DNA from: Lysobacteraceae bacterium
Lineage (GTDB): Bacteria; Pseudomonadota; Gammaproteobacteria; Xanthomonadales; Rhodanobacteraceae
Length of the DNA: 5,311 nucleotides
Assembly (NCBI GenBank): GCA_018971925.1
Contig: JAGWZT010000171.1
Coordinates: 1 to 5,311, forward strand
Direction of reading: 5' to 3'
The notes under the pieces were generated by a model that was not told the origin of the DNA, searched no databases, and saw nothing but the letters and a program-made list of their open reading frames with translations. This document shows, piece by piece, positions 1 to 5,310 of the stretch. A program made the translations under genes and the position numbers. How positions within the stretch are numbered: position 1 is the first letter of the stretch; every line of letters starts with the position of its first letter.

Positions 1-735
1 GATCCGTTGCCGGGAGCGACCGTAGCGTTGATGCACGCGCTGGTCGAAAGCGGCGCCGACCTGATCGAATTGGGCGTGCCGTTTTCGGATCCCATGGCTG
101 ACGGGCCGGTCATCCAGCATGCCGACGAGCGCGCACTGCGCAATCACGTCGGCGTTGCGGACATCCTTGGCTGGGTGCGCGCGTTTCGCGAACGCGATCT
201 GGAAACGCCGATCGTTTTGATGGGATACCTGAATCCCATCGAGGTCCACGGGATCGAACGTTTTGCGCGCGAGGCGGTGGACGCGGGCGTGGACGGCGTG
301 CTGGTGGTGGATTGCCCCGTCGAGGAGGACGCGACGCTGCAGTCGCTGCGTGCAGCGGGGCTCAAGCGCATCCTGCTGGTGGCACCCACGACTTCAAATG
401 CGCGACTGGCGCGCGCAATGGAAGCGGCCGAGGGCTATCTGTACTACGTATCGTTTGCAGGCATCACCGGTGCGGCAAAGTTGTCCGCGCAGGACATCGC
501 CCAACGCGTCCGCGAAATTCGCCAGTCTGCCCGCGTGCCGGTTGCGGTCGGTTTCGGCATCAAGGATGCGGACAGCGCAAAGGCGGTCGCCGCATTCGCC
601 GACGCGGTGGTGATCGGTTCCGCGCTGGTGGCGACGCTGGCTGGTGCAAGCGGCGGAGAGGATGCCTGCGCCCGTGCGCGCGGGTTTCTTGCTCCGATCC
701 GGGCCGCGCTCGATGACCTCGAAAACGGCGTTTGA
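1..735 (+). CDS. trpA: Tryptophan synthase alpha chain (5'-truncated by window edge)
   Basis: TrpA is the cytosolic alpha subunit of tryptophan synthase. It cleaves indole-3-glycerol phosphate to indole and glyceraldehyde 3-phosphate, and the indole is channelled to TrpB. The reading frame is open from base 1 (D-P-L-P-G-A-T) to a TGA at 733-735, giving 244 residues. The hallmark segment ELGVPFSDPMADGP is at fragment residues 23-36. It holds the two catalytic acids, Glu23 and Asp34, equivalent to E. coli Glu49 and Asp60, so about 26 N-terminal residues are missing upstream. The full length would be near 270, normal for the family. Later family blocks are also visible: LLVAPTTSNAR, then YYVSFAGITGA (the active-site loop region), VAVGFGIKDA, and DAVVIGSALV (phosphate-binding end of the barrel). 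No internal disruption is seen. Internal TTG or ATG codons are not the real start because the conserved N-terminal part would be lost. trpB is expected just upstream, outside the window. Confidence 0.97.
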   Translation, partial: DPLPGATVALMHALVESGADLIELGVPFSDPMADGPVIQHADERALRNHVGVADILGWVRAFRERDLETPIVLMGYLNPIEVHGIERFAREAVDAGVDGVLVVDCPVEEDATLQSLRAAGLKRILLVAPTTSNARLARAMEAAEGYLYYVSFAGITGAAKLSAQDIAQRVREIRQSARVPVAVGFGIKDADSAKAVAAFADAVVIGSALVATLAGASGGEDACARARGFLAPIRAALDDLENGV

Positions 736-770
736 TTGGACCCGTGCTGTTTTCATGCCCATGCAGCATA

Positions 771-784
771 TTGATTACAAACAA
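771..784. promoter_or_regulatory. Second, imperfect FNR/DNR-type box upstream of norS
   Basis: TTGAT-TACA-AACAA matches the FNR/DNR consensus TTGAT-N4-ATCAA at 9 of 10 defined bases. Its centre (777.5) is 26 bp upstream of the centre of the perfect box. That is about two and a half helical turns, so the two sites would lie on roughly opposite DNA faces. It could be an auxiliary or repressing site. One such near match could also arise by chance, but it sits in the only AT-richer patch before the operon. Confidence 0.4.
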
Positions 785-788
785 GTTT

Positions 789-831
789 CACCCGGCTTGA
801 TCTAGATCAAGACATCCTTTGGTGCCGGGTG
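789..831. repeat. 8-bp inverted repeat flanking the regulatory box
   Basis: CACCCGGC at 789-796 is the exact reverse complement of GCCGGGTG at 824-831. The 27 bases between them contain the perfect FNR-type palindrome and the region where a -35 element would lie. No T run follows the right arm, so it does not look like the trpA terminator. With a transcription start near 845 it would not be part of the operon mRNA and could act only at DNA level or in read-through RNA from trpA. Confidence 0.5.
797..810. promoter_or_regulatory. Perfect FNR/DNR (CRP/FNR-family) binding site
   Basis: TTGATCTAGATCAA matches TTGAT-N4-ATCAA exactly and is extended by one pair to a perfect 16-bp palindrome (796-811). 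This is the consensus recognised by FNR (oxygen sensing) and by DNR/NNR-type nitric oxide sensors; sequence alone cannot tell them apart. The centre, 803.5, is 41.5 bases upstream of a start at 845, the classic class II activator position. It lies 64 bp before the norS start codon and is the main reason to see the downstream genes as an anaerobic or NO-induced operon. Confidence 0.8.
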
Positions 832-837
832 TACAAG
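832..837 (+). promoter_or_regulatory. Candidate -10 element of the norSY-senC-orf1 promoter
   Basis: TACAAG agrees with TATAAT at 4 of 6 positions. It would give a transcription start near 843-846, which puts the perfect FNR-type box at about -41.5. No good -35 hexamer is visible at the usual distance, as expected for a class II activator-dependent promoter. The element was chosen partly because of its spacing to the box, so the two are not independent evidence. Confidence 0.45.
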
Positions 838-844
838 GGTCCGC

Positions 845-857
845 CGCTGCTGCAGCG
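845..857 (+). other. Short hairpin at the predicted 5' end of the operon mRNA
   Basis: CGCTG (845-849) and CAGCG (853-857) can pair over a CTG loop, three bases before the norS Shine-Dalgarno sequence. If transcription starts near 845, this is the first thing in the mRNA and could stabilise its 5' end. The stem is only 5 bp, so significance is uncertain. Confidence 0.3.
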
Positions 858-859
858 TA

Positions 860-866
860 GGAGGGG
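860..866 (+). promoter_or_regulatory. Strong ribosome binding site that fixes the norS start
   Basis: GGAGGGG lies 7 bases before the ATG at 874. It selects this ATG over the in-frame GTG at 829, which overlaps the promoter elements, has no such site and would add 15 unlikely residues before the first membrane helix. Confidence 0.8.
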
Positions 867-873
867 TACCTAC

Positions 874-1419
874 ATGATCCTGCAGAATGTCGTCTGGACG
901 CTCGCGCTGGTGGGGATGGGGCTGGTTGCGTTGGGTTTCATCCACGTCATCATCCAGGCGGGCAAACCCGCTGACGAAGATGCGACCCGCAAATCCACGC
1001 ACACGGCGCACATGCTGCAGGCGTGGTTGTTCGTGGTGCTGTTCGTCGGCTTCGTGGCCGGCAGTTGGGCCACGCTTCGTCATTTCCCCATACCTCCGCA
1101 GAACGGCACGCTCGATGCGCAGCAGGTCGTGGCCGTGGTCGGGCGCCAATGGTCGTGGCAGATCACGCCCGCCACCGTCAAGGCTGGCAGCGTCGTCGAG
1201 TTCCGCGTCACCAGCGACGATGTGAACCACGGATTCGCGCTCTACGCGCCGGATGGCCTCATCGTGGCCCAGACCCAGGCGATGCCGGGCTACACGAACA
1301 AGTTGCTGCACACCTTCAAACAGCCCGGAACCTACACGGTGCAATGCCTCGAGTACTGCGGGCTCGGGCATGCGCCAATGAAGACTACCCTCGAGGTAGT
1401 CGCAGCCAACGGAGAGTGA
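874..1419 (+). CDS. norS: CuA-containing oxidase subunit II-like protein; probable sNOR small subunit
   Basis: This 181-residue membrane-anchored protein should accept electrons from a soluble cytochrome c on the periplasmic side and pass them to the catalytic subunit through a binuclear CuA centre. Two membrane helices are visible at about residues 6-27 and 47-68, followed by the aromatic signature QWSWQ (92-96) and a cupredoxin domain. All CuA ligands are present: His119 (NHGF), then Cys158, Glu160, Cys162, His166 and Met169 in the CxExCGxxHxxM pattern. There is no fused cytochrome c domain and the protein is shorter than typical A-type subunit II. The ATG is set by a strong Shine-Dalgarno sequence. 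The next gene starts 2 bases after the stop, so the two are surely co-expressed. By itself it would be called cytochrome c oxidase subunit II; the norS call comes from the four-gene order and from the unusual active site of its partner. Family membership is near certain, the NO-reductase role is inferred. Confidence 0.85.
   Translation: MILQNVVWTLALVGMGLVALGFIHVIIQAGKPADEDATRKSTHTAHMLQAWLFVVLFVGFVAGSWATLRHFPIPPQNGTLDAQQVVAVVGRQWSWQITPATVKAGSVVEFRVTSDDVNHGFALYAPDGLIVAQTQAMPGYTNKLLHTFKQPGTYTVQCLEYCGLGHAPMKTTLEVVAANGE
1383..1401 (+). other. Hairpin at the norS/norY junction
   Basis: GACTACC (1383-1389) and GGTAGTC (1395-1401) form a perfect 7-bp stem with a 5-base loop. It lies inside the last codons of norS and ends 10 bases before the norY Shine-Dalgarno sequence GGAGAG (1411-1416). 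It could influence mRNA processing or norY translation. It also lies in coding sequence (T-T-L-E-V-V), so it may be incidental. Confidence 0.35.
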
Positions 1420-1421
1420 CC

Positions 1422-2927
1422 ATGGCTTCACTCACCATGTATCCCGACGACGAGCGACTCGCGGGCGGCACCCGCACAGCCTTCAACCTGTACATCATCA
1501 CCGCGGTGGCGCTGTTCGTGCTGATGATGCTGGTGGGCCTGACCATGCGCATGGCCCAGGCCAAGTGGCTGGACGTGCCGCCCGACCTGTTCTATGAGCT
1601 GCTGTCCATGCACGGCGCCGGCATGGTCGGCACGATGGCGCTGGTGACCACCGCGGTGATGTGGTTCTTCCTGCGCAAGTACGTGCGTCTGCACCTGTGG
1701 GCGTTCGTCGCGAATTATGTGCTGTTTCTGCTCGGGGCGTTGTGCATCATCGTGTCGATCTTCGTCGGCGGCTACGGCGCATTGTGGACGTTCCTGTATC
1801 CGCTCCCGGTCCATGGGGTGGGGATGTGGACGGGGGACTGGTCGGCGCTGTTCCTGGTCGGTTATCTCCTGATCGGCGTCGGTTCGCTGTTGTTCTACCT
1901 CGACGCGGCGGCGGCGATCATCAAGGTGCATGGCAACCTGGGTCGCGCGCTGGGCCTGCAATGGTTGTTCGGCGGGACCATCGATCAGAACCACCCGAAG
2001 GCCGTGGTGGCCAGCACCATGGTCATCATCGCCAACTCGCTCGGCATCCTCGCCGGCGCGGTGGTGCTGGTGATGAGCCTGATCAACATCTTCTATCCGC
2101 AGGTGGTGCTGAACGCACTGGTCGCCAAGAACCTGATCTACTGGTTCGGGCACATGTACATCAACGCCACGATCTACATGGGCGTGATCGCGGTGTACGA
2201 ACTGCTGCCGCGCTACACCGGGAAACCGTATCCGATTTCGCGTCCGTTCCTGTGGTCGTGGGCGGTCAGCACCGTGTTCGTGGTCATCGTGTTCCCGCAT
2301 CATCTCCTGATGGATTTCGCGCAACCGCGCTGGCTGGCGATCGTGGGCCAGGTGGTTTCGTGGGGCGCCGGGTTCCCGGTATTCCTGGTGACCGCGTACG
2401 GGGCGCTCACCAATATCTACCATTCCAACATCCGCTGGACCATGCCGTCCCGGCTCATGATCCTGTCGATGTTCGGCTGGGCCGCGGGCATCGTGCCGGC
2501 CATCCTCGATGGCACGATCCGCATCAACTCGGTGATGCACAACACCCAATGGGTGCCGGGTCATTTCCATTTCTACATTTTGCTTGGTGTGCTGGCTATG
2601 GCGCTGGCGCTGATGTTCCACGAGATCGGCAGCCGCGCGAACGCGCCGCCGAATTCGGGCACGGACAGGCTGGGGTTCCCGGTCTATCTGGTGGGTGGCC
2701 TGATCTTCGTGTTCGGGTTCCTCGACGGTGGTCGCGTGAGCGTGCCGCGGCGCATGGCCGAGCACCTGCAGGCGTGGACCTTCACCGACAAGATCGGCTC
2801 GGTCGGCGCCATCCTGGTGGTGCTGGCGATGTTGTACTTCGCGATCCGCATCATTGTCGGGCTGTTGAAGCCGCCATCGCCGTCACCCGGAGTTGCCGGT
2901 GTCGGTACTACGAACGCTGCTGGCTAG
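1422..2927 (+). CDS. norY: Heme-copper oxidase subunit I-like catalytic subunit; probable sNOR nitric oxide reductase large subunit
   Basis: This 501-residue, about twelve-helix membrane protein belongs to the heme-copper oxidase superfamily. The six ligand histidines are present: His64 (SMHGAG, low-spin heme), His244 (WFGH, CuB), His293 and His294 (FPHHLLMDF, CuB), His381 (high-spin heme) and His383 (low-spin heme) in NTQWVPGHFHF. PRR at 442-444 matches the heme-propionate arginines of oxygen reductases. The NTxWVPGHFH motif recalls B-type enzymes. The striking change is at His244+4: oxygen reductases have Tyr there (HPEVY or HPIVY), cross-linked to the histidine, but here the sequence is HMYIN with Asn248. 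No replacement Tyr is seen beside His293/His294, where cbb3 enzymes place theirs. This argues against normal O2 reduction and fits sNOR, which would reduce 2 NO to N2O. The ATG follows GGAGAG at 1411-1416 and sits 2 bases after norS. A terminal O2 reductase with an unusual active site remains the alternative. Confidence 0.85.
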   Translation: MASLTMYPDDERLAGGTRTAFNLYIITAVALFVLMMLVGLTMRMAQAKWLDVPPDLFYELLSMHGAGMVGTMALVTTAVMWFFLRKYVRLHLWAFVANYVLFLLGALCIIVSIFVGGYGALWTFLYPLPVHGVGMWTGDWSALFLVGYLLIGVGSLLFYLDAAAAIIKVHGNLGRALGLQWLFGGTIDQNHPKAVVASTMVIIANSLGILAGAVVLVMSLINIFYPQVVLNALVAKNLIYWFGHMYINATIYMGVIAVYELLPRYTGKPYPISRPFLWSWAVSTVFVVIVFPHHLLMDFAQPRWLAIVGQVVSWGAGFPVFLVTAYGALTNIYHSNIRWTMPSRLMILSMFGWAAGIVPAILDGTIRINSVMHNTQWVPGHFHFYILLGVLAMALALMFHEIGSRANAPPNSGTDRLGFPVYLVGGLIFVFGFLDGGRVSVPRRMAEHLQAWTFTDKIGSVGAILVVLAMLYFAIRIIVGLLKPPSPSPGVAGVGTTNAAG

Positions 2928-3516
2928 CCTGTTGTTTCTCGCCGCAGGTGCGGCGACCCTCGCGGGCGCCACCGACGGATTCCGGGCGTTCACTTCCGAA
3001 ACCGCGCGCCGCATCGATGTGCGCGAACATCCCCGCGCGCTGCCGCCAGTACCGCTGCAGACCGCCGATGGCCGCACGACGAGCTTTGCCAGCCTGCGCG
3101 GGCGTTGGCTGCTGGTGGAATTCATCTACACCCGCTGCATGACGTATTGCTCGGTCCAGGGCAGCGAATTCGCGAAACTGCAGGATCGTCTCGCCCGGCC
3201 GATCGCGGATGGCCGGGCACTTCTGCTCAGCGTCAGCTTCGACCCGGCGCATGACACTCCCGCGCAACTGGCCGCGTACCAGCACCGTTCGGGCGACCGC
3301 GGAAAGGGTTGGCTCGCAGTGCGCCCGACCAACGCGCCGGACCTCGCTACGCTGAAACGCGTGTTCGGCGTGATTGCGGTGCCCGATGGACTGGGCGGCT
3401 ACGTCCACAACGCCGCGATTGCGGTGGTCGATCCGCGCGGACGGCTGGTTGCGATCACGGACTGGGATGCACCGGGCGAGGCGGAGCAATACGTCCTCCA
3501 CGGTCCGGCGCAGTGA
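2899..3516 (+). CDS. senC: SenC/Sco1-family copper chaperone
   Basis: Sco/SenC proteins are membrane-tethered or periplasmic thioredoxin-fold proteins that deliver copper to, or reduce the cysteines of, the CuA site of oxidase subunit II. The product has 205 residues with a hydrophobic N-terminal signal or anchor (residues 7-24). The copper site is visible: Cys80 and Cys84 in YTRCMTYC, and the distant His170 in YVHNAAIAVVDPRG. SFDPAHDTP (113-121) is the usual block between them. The usual CPxxC proline is Met here. The GTG at 2899 is preferred because GGAG at 2889-2892 lies 6 bases upstream; a TTG at 2893 would leave no spacing. The gene overlaps the end of norY by 29 bases, a sign of translational coupling. 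Next to a CuA subunit its role is most likely CuA assembly for NorS. Confidence 0.92.
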   Translation: MSVLRTLLASLLFLAAGAATLAGATDGFRAFTSETARRIDVREHPRALPPVPLQTADGRTTSFASLRGRWLLVEFIYTRCMTYCSVQGSEFAKLQDRLARPIADGRALLLSVSFDPAHDTPAQLAAYQHRSGDRGKGWLAVRPTNAPDLATLKRVFGVIAVPDGLGGYVHNAAIAVVDPRGRLVAITDWDAPGEAEQYVLHGPAQ

Positions 3517-3518
3517 TC

Positions 3519-4100
3519 ATGTCGCCGCGCCGGAATCCGTGGATTGGCGTGGTGCTGTGGCTGGCGCTCGCGCTGCCGCCGGTTCGGCACGCACTCGAGG
3601 CCACGATGACCCTGCAGATGTTGGTACAGATCCCGCTGCTTGCGTTCGCAGGATGGTGCATGGCGGCGTTCATGCCGCGCCGGTGGATCGATGCGGCGGC
3701 CGCGTGGAATCGCAGCGGCATCAGCGGATTCGTGCTGGCCTCGTTGGCGGCGATCGTGTGGATGTTGCCGCGCATGCTGGATGCCGCGCTGGATGCGCCG
3801 TCGGTCGAGATCACAAAATTCGTCAGCGTGCCGCTGTTGATCGGGGCGCCATTGAAGATCAGTTGGCCGCGGGCGGGGTTCGTCGTGCGCGGCGTGTTCC
3901 TGGTGGAGGTGATCGCGATGGCGATTCGGCTGGGCTGGCTGTACCTCGTTTCGCCGGTGCGGTTGTGCAGCAACTATCTTTTGAGCGACCAACAACAACT
4001 CGGCAGGATCATGCTGGGGATCGGTGCGGCGATTTGCCTGCTGCTGGCGTGGAAACTGGTATGGGGCCGCATCGATGTCGACGCGGCCCGGGATCGTTGA
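3519..4100 (+). CDS. Polytopic membrane protein, 'orf1' of the norSY-senC cluster; CtaG-like
   Basis: The product has 193 residues and is mostly hydrophobic, with about six candidate membrane segments (roughly 8-22, 31-52, 69-87, 98-114, 121-144 and 164-182). Two stretches recall the Caa3_CtaG family of oxidase assembly factors involved in CuB insertion. One is His24 followed by Met30, Gln33, Met34 and a P-L-L...G segment (39-45). The other is SDQQQLGRIML (156-166), like the family's DQQLGGLIMW. The protein is shorter than usual CtaG and lacks some of its His and Met residues, so it is at best a divergent relative. Its ATG lies 2 bases after the senC stop; an in-frame GTG at 3513 overlapping that stop (GTGA) is an alternative start. 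No clear Shine-Dalgarno sequence is seen, suggesting coupled translation. It corresponds in position to orf1 of norSY-senC-orf1 clusters. A copper or CuB assembly role is inferred. Confidence 0.82.
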   Translation: MSPRRNPWIGVVLWLALALPPVRHALEATMTLQMLVQIPLLAFAGWCMAAFMPRRWIDAAAAWNRSGISGFVLASLAAIVWMLPRMLDAALDAPSVEITKFVSVPLLIGAPLKISWPRAGFVVRGVFLVEVIAMAIRLGWLYLVSPVRLCSNYLLSDQQQLGRIMLGIGAAICLLLAWKLVWGRIDVDAARDR

Positions 4101-4111
4101 ACCCACCCGCA

Positions 4112-4120
4112 TGCTATGGT
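4112..4120 (+). promoter_or_regulatory. Weak extended -10 promoter candidate for accD
   Basis: TGCTATGGT carries a TGn extension and a 4-of-6 match to TATAAT, soon after the orf1 stop. No -35 hexamer lies at a correct distance (TTGAAC at 4097 is too close). It would give accD its own transcription with a leader of about 200 bases, which makes sense since accD is essential and the preceding operon appears conditional. Confidence 0.25.
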
Positions 4121-4332
4121 TTGAATTTCCGTTCGTCCCGGGCGCATTGGCACGGGCTTGAACGGGGATCGGCTCGAAGCCGGAGGACAATGACGTTCCG
4201 GTCCGGATGCTCACTACCGCAACGCGAAGGAGCTTGTTTTCAAACCGATGCACTACGCGGGGAGCGGCATGGTTTCGGCGGGATTGCCTGGCGGTGTATC
4301 CTTGGCGGTTGTAATCCAGCGGGGAATTCCTC

Positions 4333-5196
4333 GTGTCCTGGCTGCAGAAACTGACCACACCAAAAATCCGCACCGAAGGCACGGCCGGCCGCGGCAAGGT
4401 GCCGGAAGGCGTGTGGGAAAAGTGCTCCGGTTGCGGCATCGGGCTGTACCGGCCCGAGCTCGAGCGCAATCTCATGGTGTGCCCGAAGTGCGGTCATCAT
4501 CATCCGATCGGCGCACGCCCGCGCCTCGCCGCGTTCCTCGACGAGGGCGGCAATGAACTCGACGCGGGTCTCGGCCCGGTCGATGCGCTGAGGTTCAAGG
4601 ACTCCAAAAAATATCGCGACCGCATCCTTGCCGCGCAAAAGAGCAGCGGCGAGAAGGATGCGCTGGTTTCCATCGAAGGCACCCTCAAGGGCATGCCGGT
4701 CGTGGCGTGTGCGTTCGAGTTTTCCTACATGGGCGGCTCGATGGGTTCGGTGGTCGGCGAAAAGATCACGCGCGCCGCCGAAGCGGCGCTGCGCGGCAAG
4801 GCGCCTTTCATCTGCTTCACCGCCACCGGTGGTGCGCGCATGCAGGAAGGCCTGCAATCGTTGATGCAGATGGCCAAGACCTCCGCCGCGCTCGCGCGCC
4901 TGCGCAAGGCCGGCCTGCCATACATCGTGGTGCTGACCCACCCGACCACCGGCGGCGTTTCCGCTAGCCTCGCGATGCTGGGCGACATCCACATCGCCGA
5001 ACCCAAGGCGCTGATCGGTTTCGCCGGACCGCGCGTGATCGAACAGACCGTGCGCGAAACCTTGCCGGAGGGGTTTCAGCGCTCCGAGTTCCTGCTTGAG
5101 CACGGTGCGATCGACATGATCTGCGACCGCCGCGAATTGCGCGATCGCATCGCTGATCTGCTTGCGATCCTGACGCATCGCGCGAAGGTGGCGTAA
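4333..5196 (+). CDS. accD: Acetyl-CoA carboxylase carboxyltransferase subunit beta
   Basis: AccD pairs with AccA to form the cytosolic carboxyltransferase that moves CO2 from biotinyl-BCCP to acetyl-CoA, making malonyl-CoA for fatty acid synthesis. The 287-residue product has the N-terminal zinc ribbon Cys31-x2-Cys34 ... Cys50-x2-Cys53, then the crotonase-fold transferase domain. Family blocks are GGSMGSVVGEK, GGARMQEGLQSLMQMAKTSA (oxyanion and CoA-binding region), LTHPTTGGVSASLAMLGDI and GFAGPRVIEQTVRETLPEGF. The length is slightly below that of E. coli AccD (304). The GTG at 4333 is chosen because it yields the classic MSWLQKL start and follows GGGGA (4321-4325) at 7 bases. The C-terminal stretch (LPEGFQRSEFLLEHGAIDMI) resembles xanthomonad AccD. 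It follows the norSY operon after a 232-base gap, although its usual neighbour is trpA. Confidence 0.97.
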   Translation: MSWLQKLTTPKIRTEGTAGRGKVPEGVWEKCSGCGIGLYRPELERNLMVCPKCGHHHPIGARPRLAAFLDEGGNELDAGLGPVDALRFKDSKKYRDRILAAQKSSGEKDALVSIEGTLKGMPVVACAFEFSYMGGSMGSVVGEKITRAAEAALRGKAPFICFTATGGARMQEGLQSLMQMAKTSAALARLRKAGLPYIVVLTHPTTGGVSASLAMLGDIHIAEPKALIGFAGPRVIEQTVRETLPEGFQRSEFLLEHGAIDMICDRRELRDRIADLLAILTHRAKVA

Positions 5197-5289
5197 CGCC
5201 TTGCGCTGTTCGCTCGATTGTGTGCGCGGCATGGGTTTGCATGCCAACTCTTCATGCAATGATGGGCGAATGACATCCCTGTCTTTTTC

Positions 5290-5310
5290 CGCCCGCCTCC
5301 CCGGCGGGCG
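5290..5310 (+). terminator. GC-rich stem-loop at window end, possible accD terminator
   Basis: CGCCCGCC (5290-5297) and GGCGGGCG (5303-5310) form a perfect 8-bp stem with the loop TCCCC. The next base is T and the window then ends, so the T tract needed for an intrinsic terminator cannot be seen. A T-rich tract (5283-5288) lies before the stem, which is not the usual arrangement for a + strand terminator. It starts 94 bases after the accD stop. Confidence 0.4.

Noticed and set aside
745..768. TGCTG/CAGCA inverted repeat after trpA as a trpA terminator
   Set aside because: Only 5 bp with a 14-base loop and no T run following.
1023..1421. Long in-frame extension upstream of norY starting inside norS
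   Set aside because: It overlaps norS in another frame and encodes an Arg-rich, unfamily-like sequence. The ATG at 1422 with GGAGAG upstream gives the expected subunit I N-terminus.
1428..2765. 445-codon open frame on the minus strand opposite norY
   Set aside because: Its product is extremely rich in His, Arg, Gln and Asp with no recognisable domain, which is typical of the antisense shadow of a GC-rich membrane-protein gene.
874..2927. Classical cNOR or qNOR (norCB/norZ)
   Set aside because: There is no cytochrome c domain and the subunit II has a complete CuA site. The catalytic subunit carries oxidase-type PHH and VPGHFH motifs, so it belongs with oxygen-reductase-derived enzymes.
4147..4160. 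Sigma-54-like TTGGCACG...TTG upstream of accD
   Set aside because: The spacer is one base short and the essential GC of the -12 element is missing (TTGA), so it should not work as a sigma-54 promoter.
4170..4182. CGGCT-CGA-AGCCG hairpin downstream of orf1 as operon terminator
   Set aside because: Short stem followed by AGGACAATG rather than a T run. It could still be a minor mRNA structure.
5228..5245. GGCATG/CATGCC stem-loop after accD
   Set aside because: 6-bp stem with no T run, and built from CATG words that recur often nearby. Too weak to call a terminator.
4240..5259. 339-codon minus-strand open frame opposite accD
   Set aside because: Shadow of accD; low-complexity composition and no family motif, while the + strand carries unmistakable AccD.
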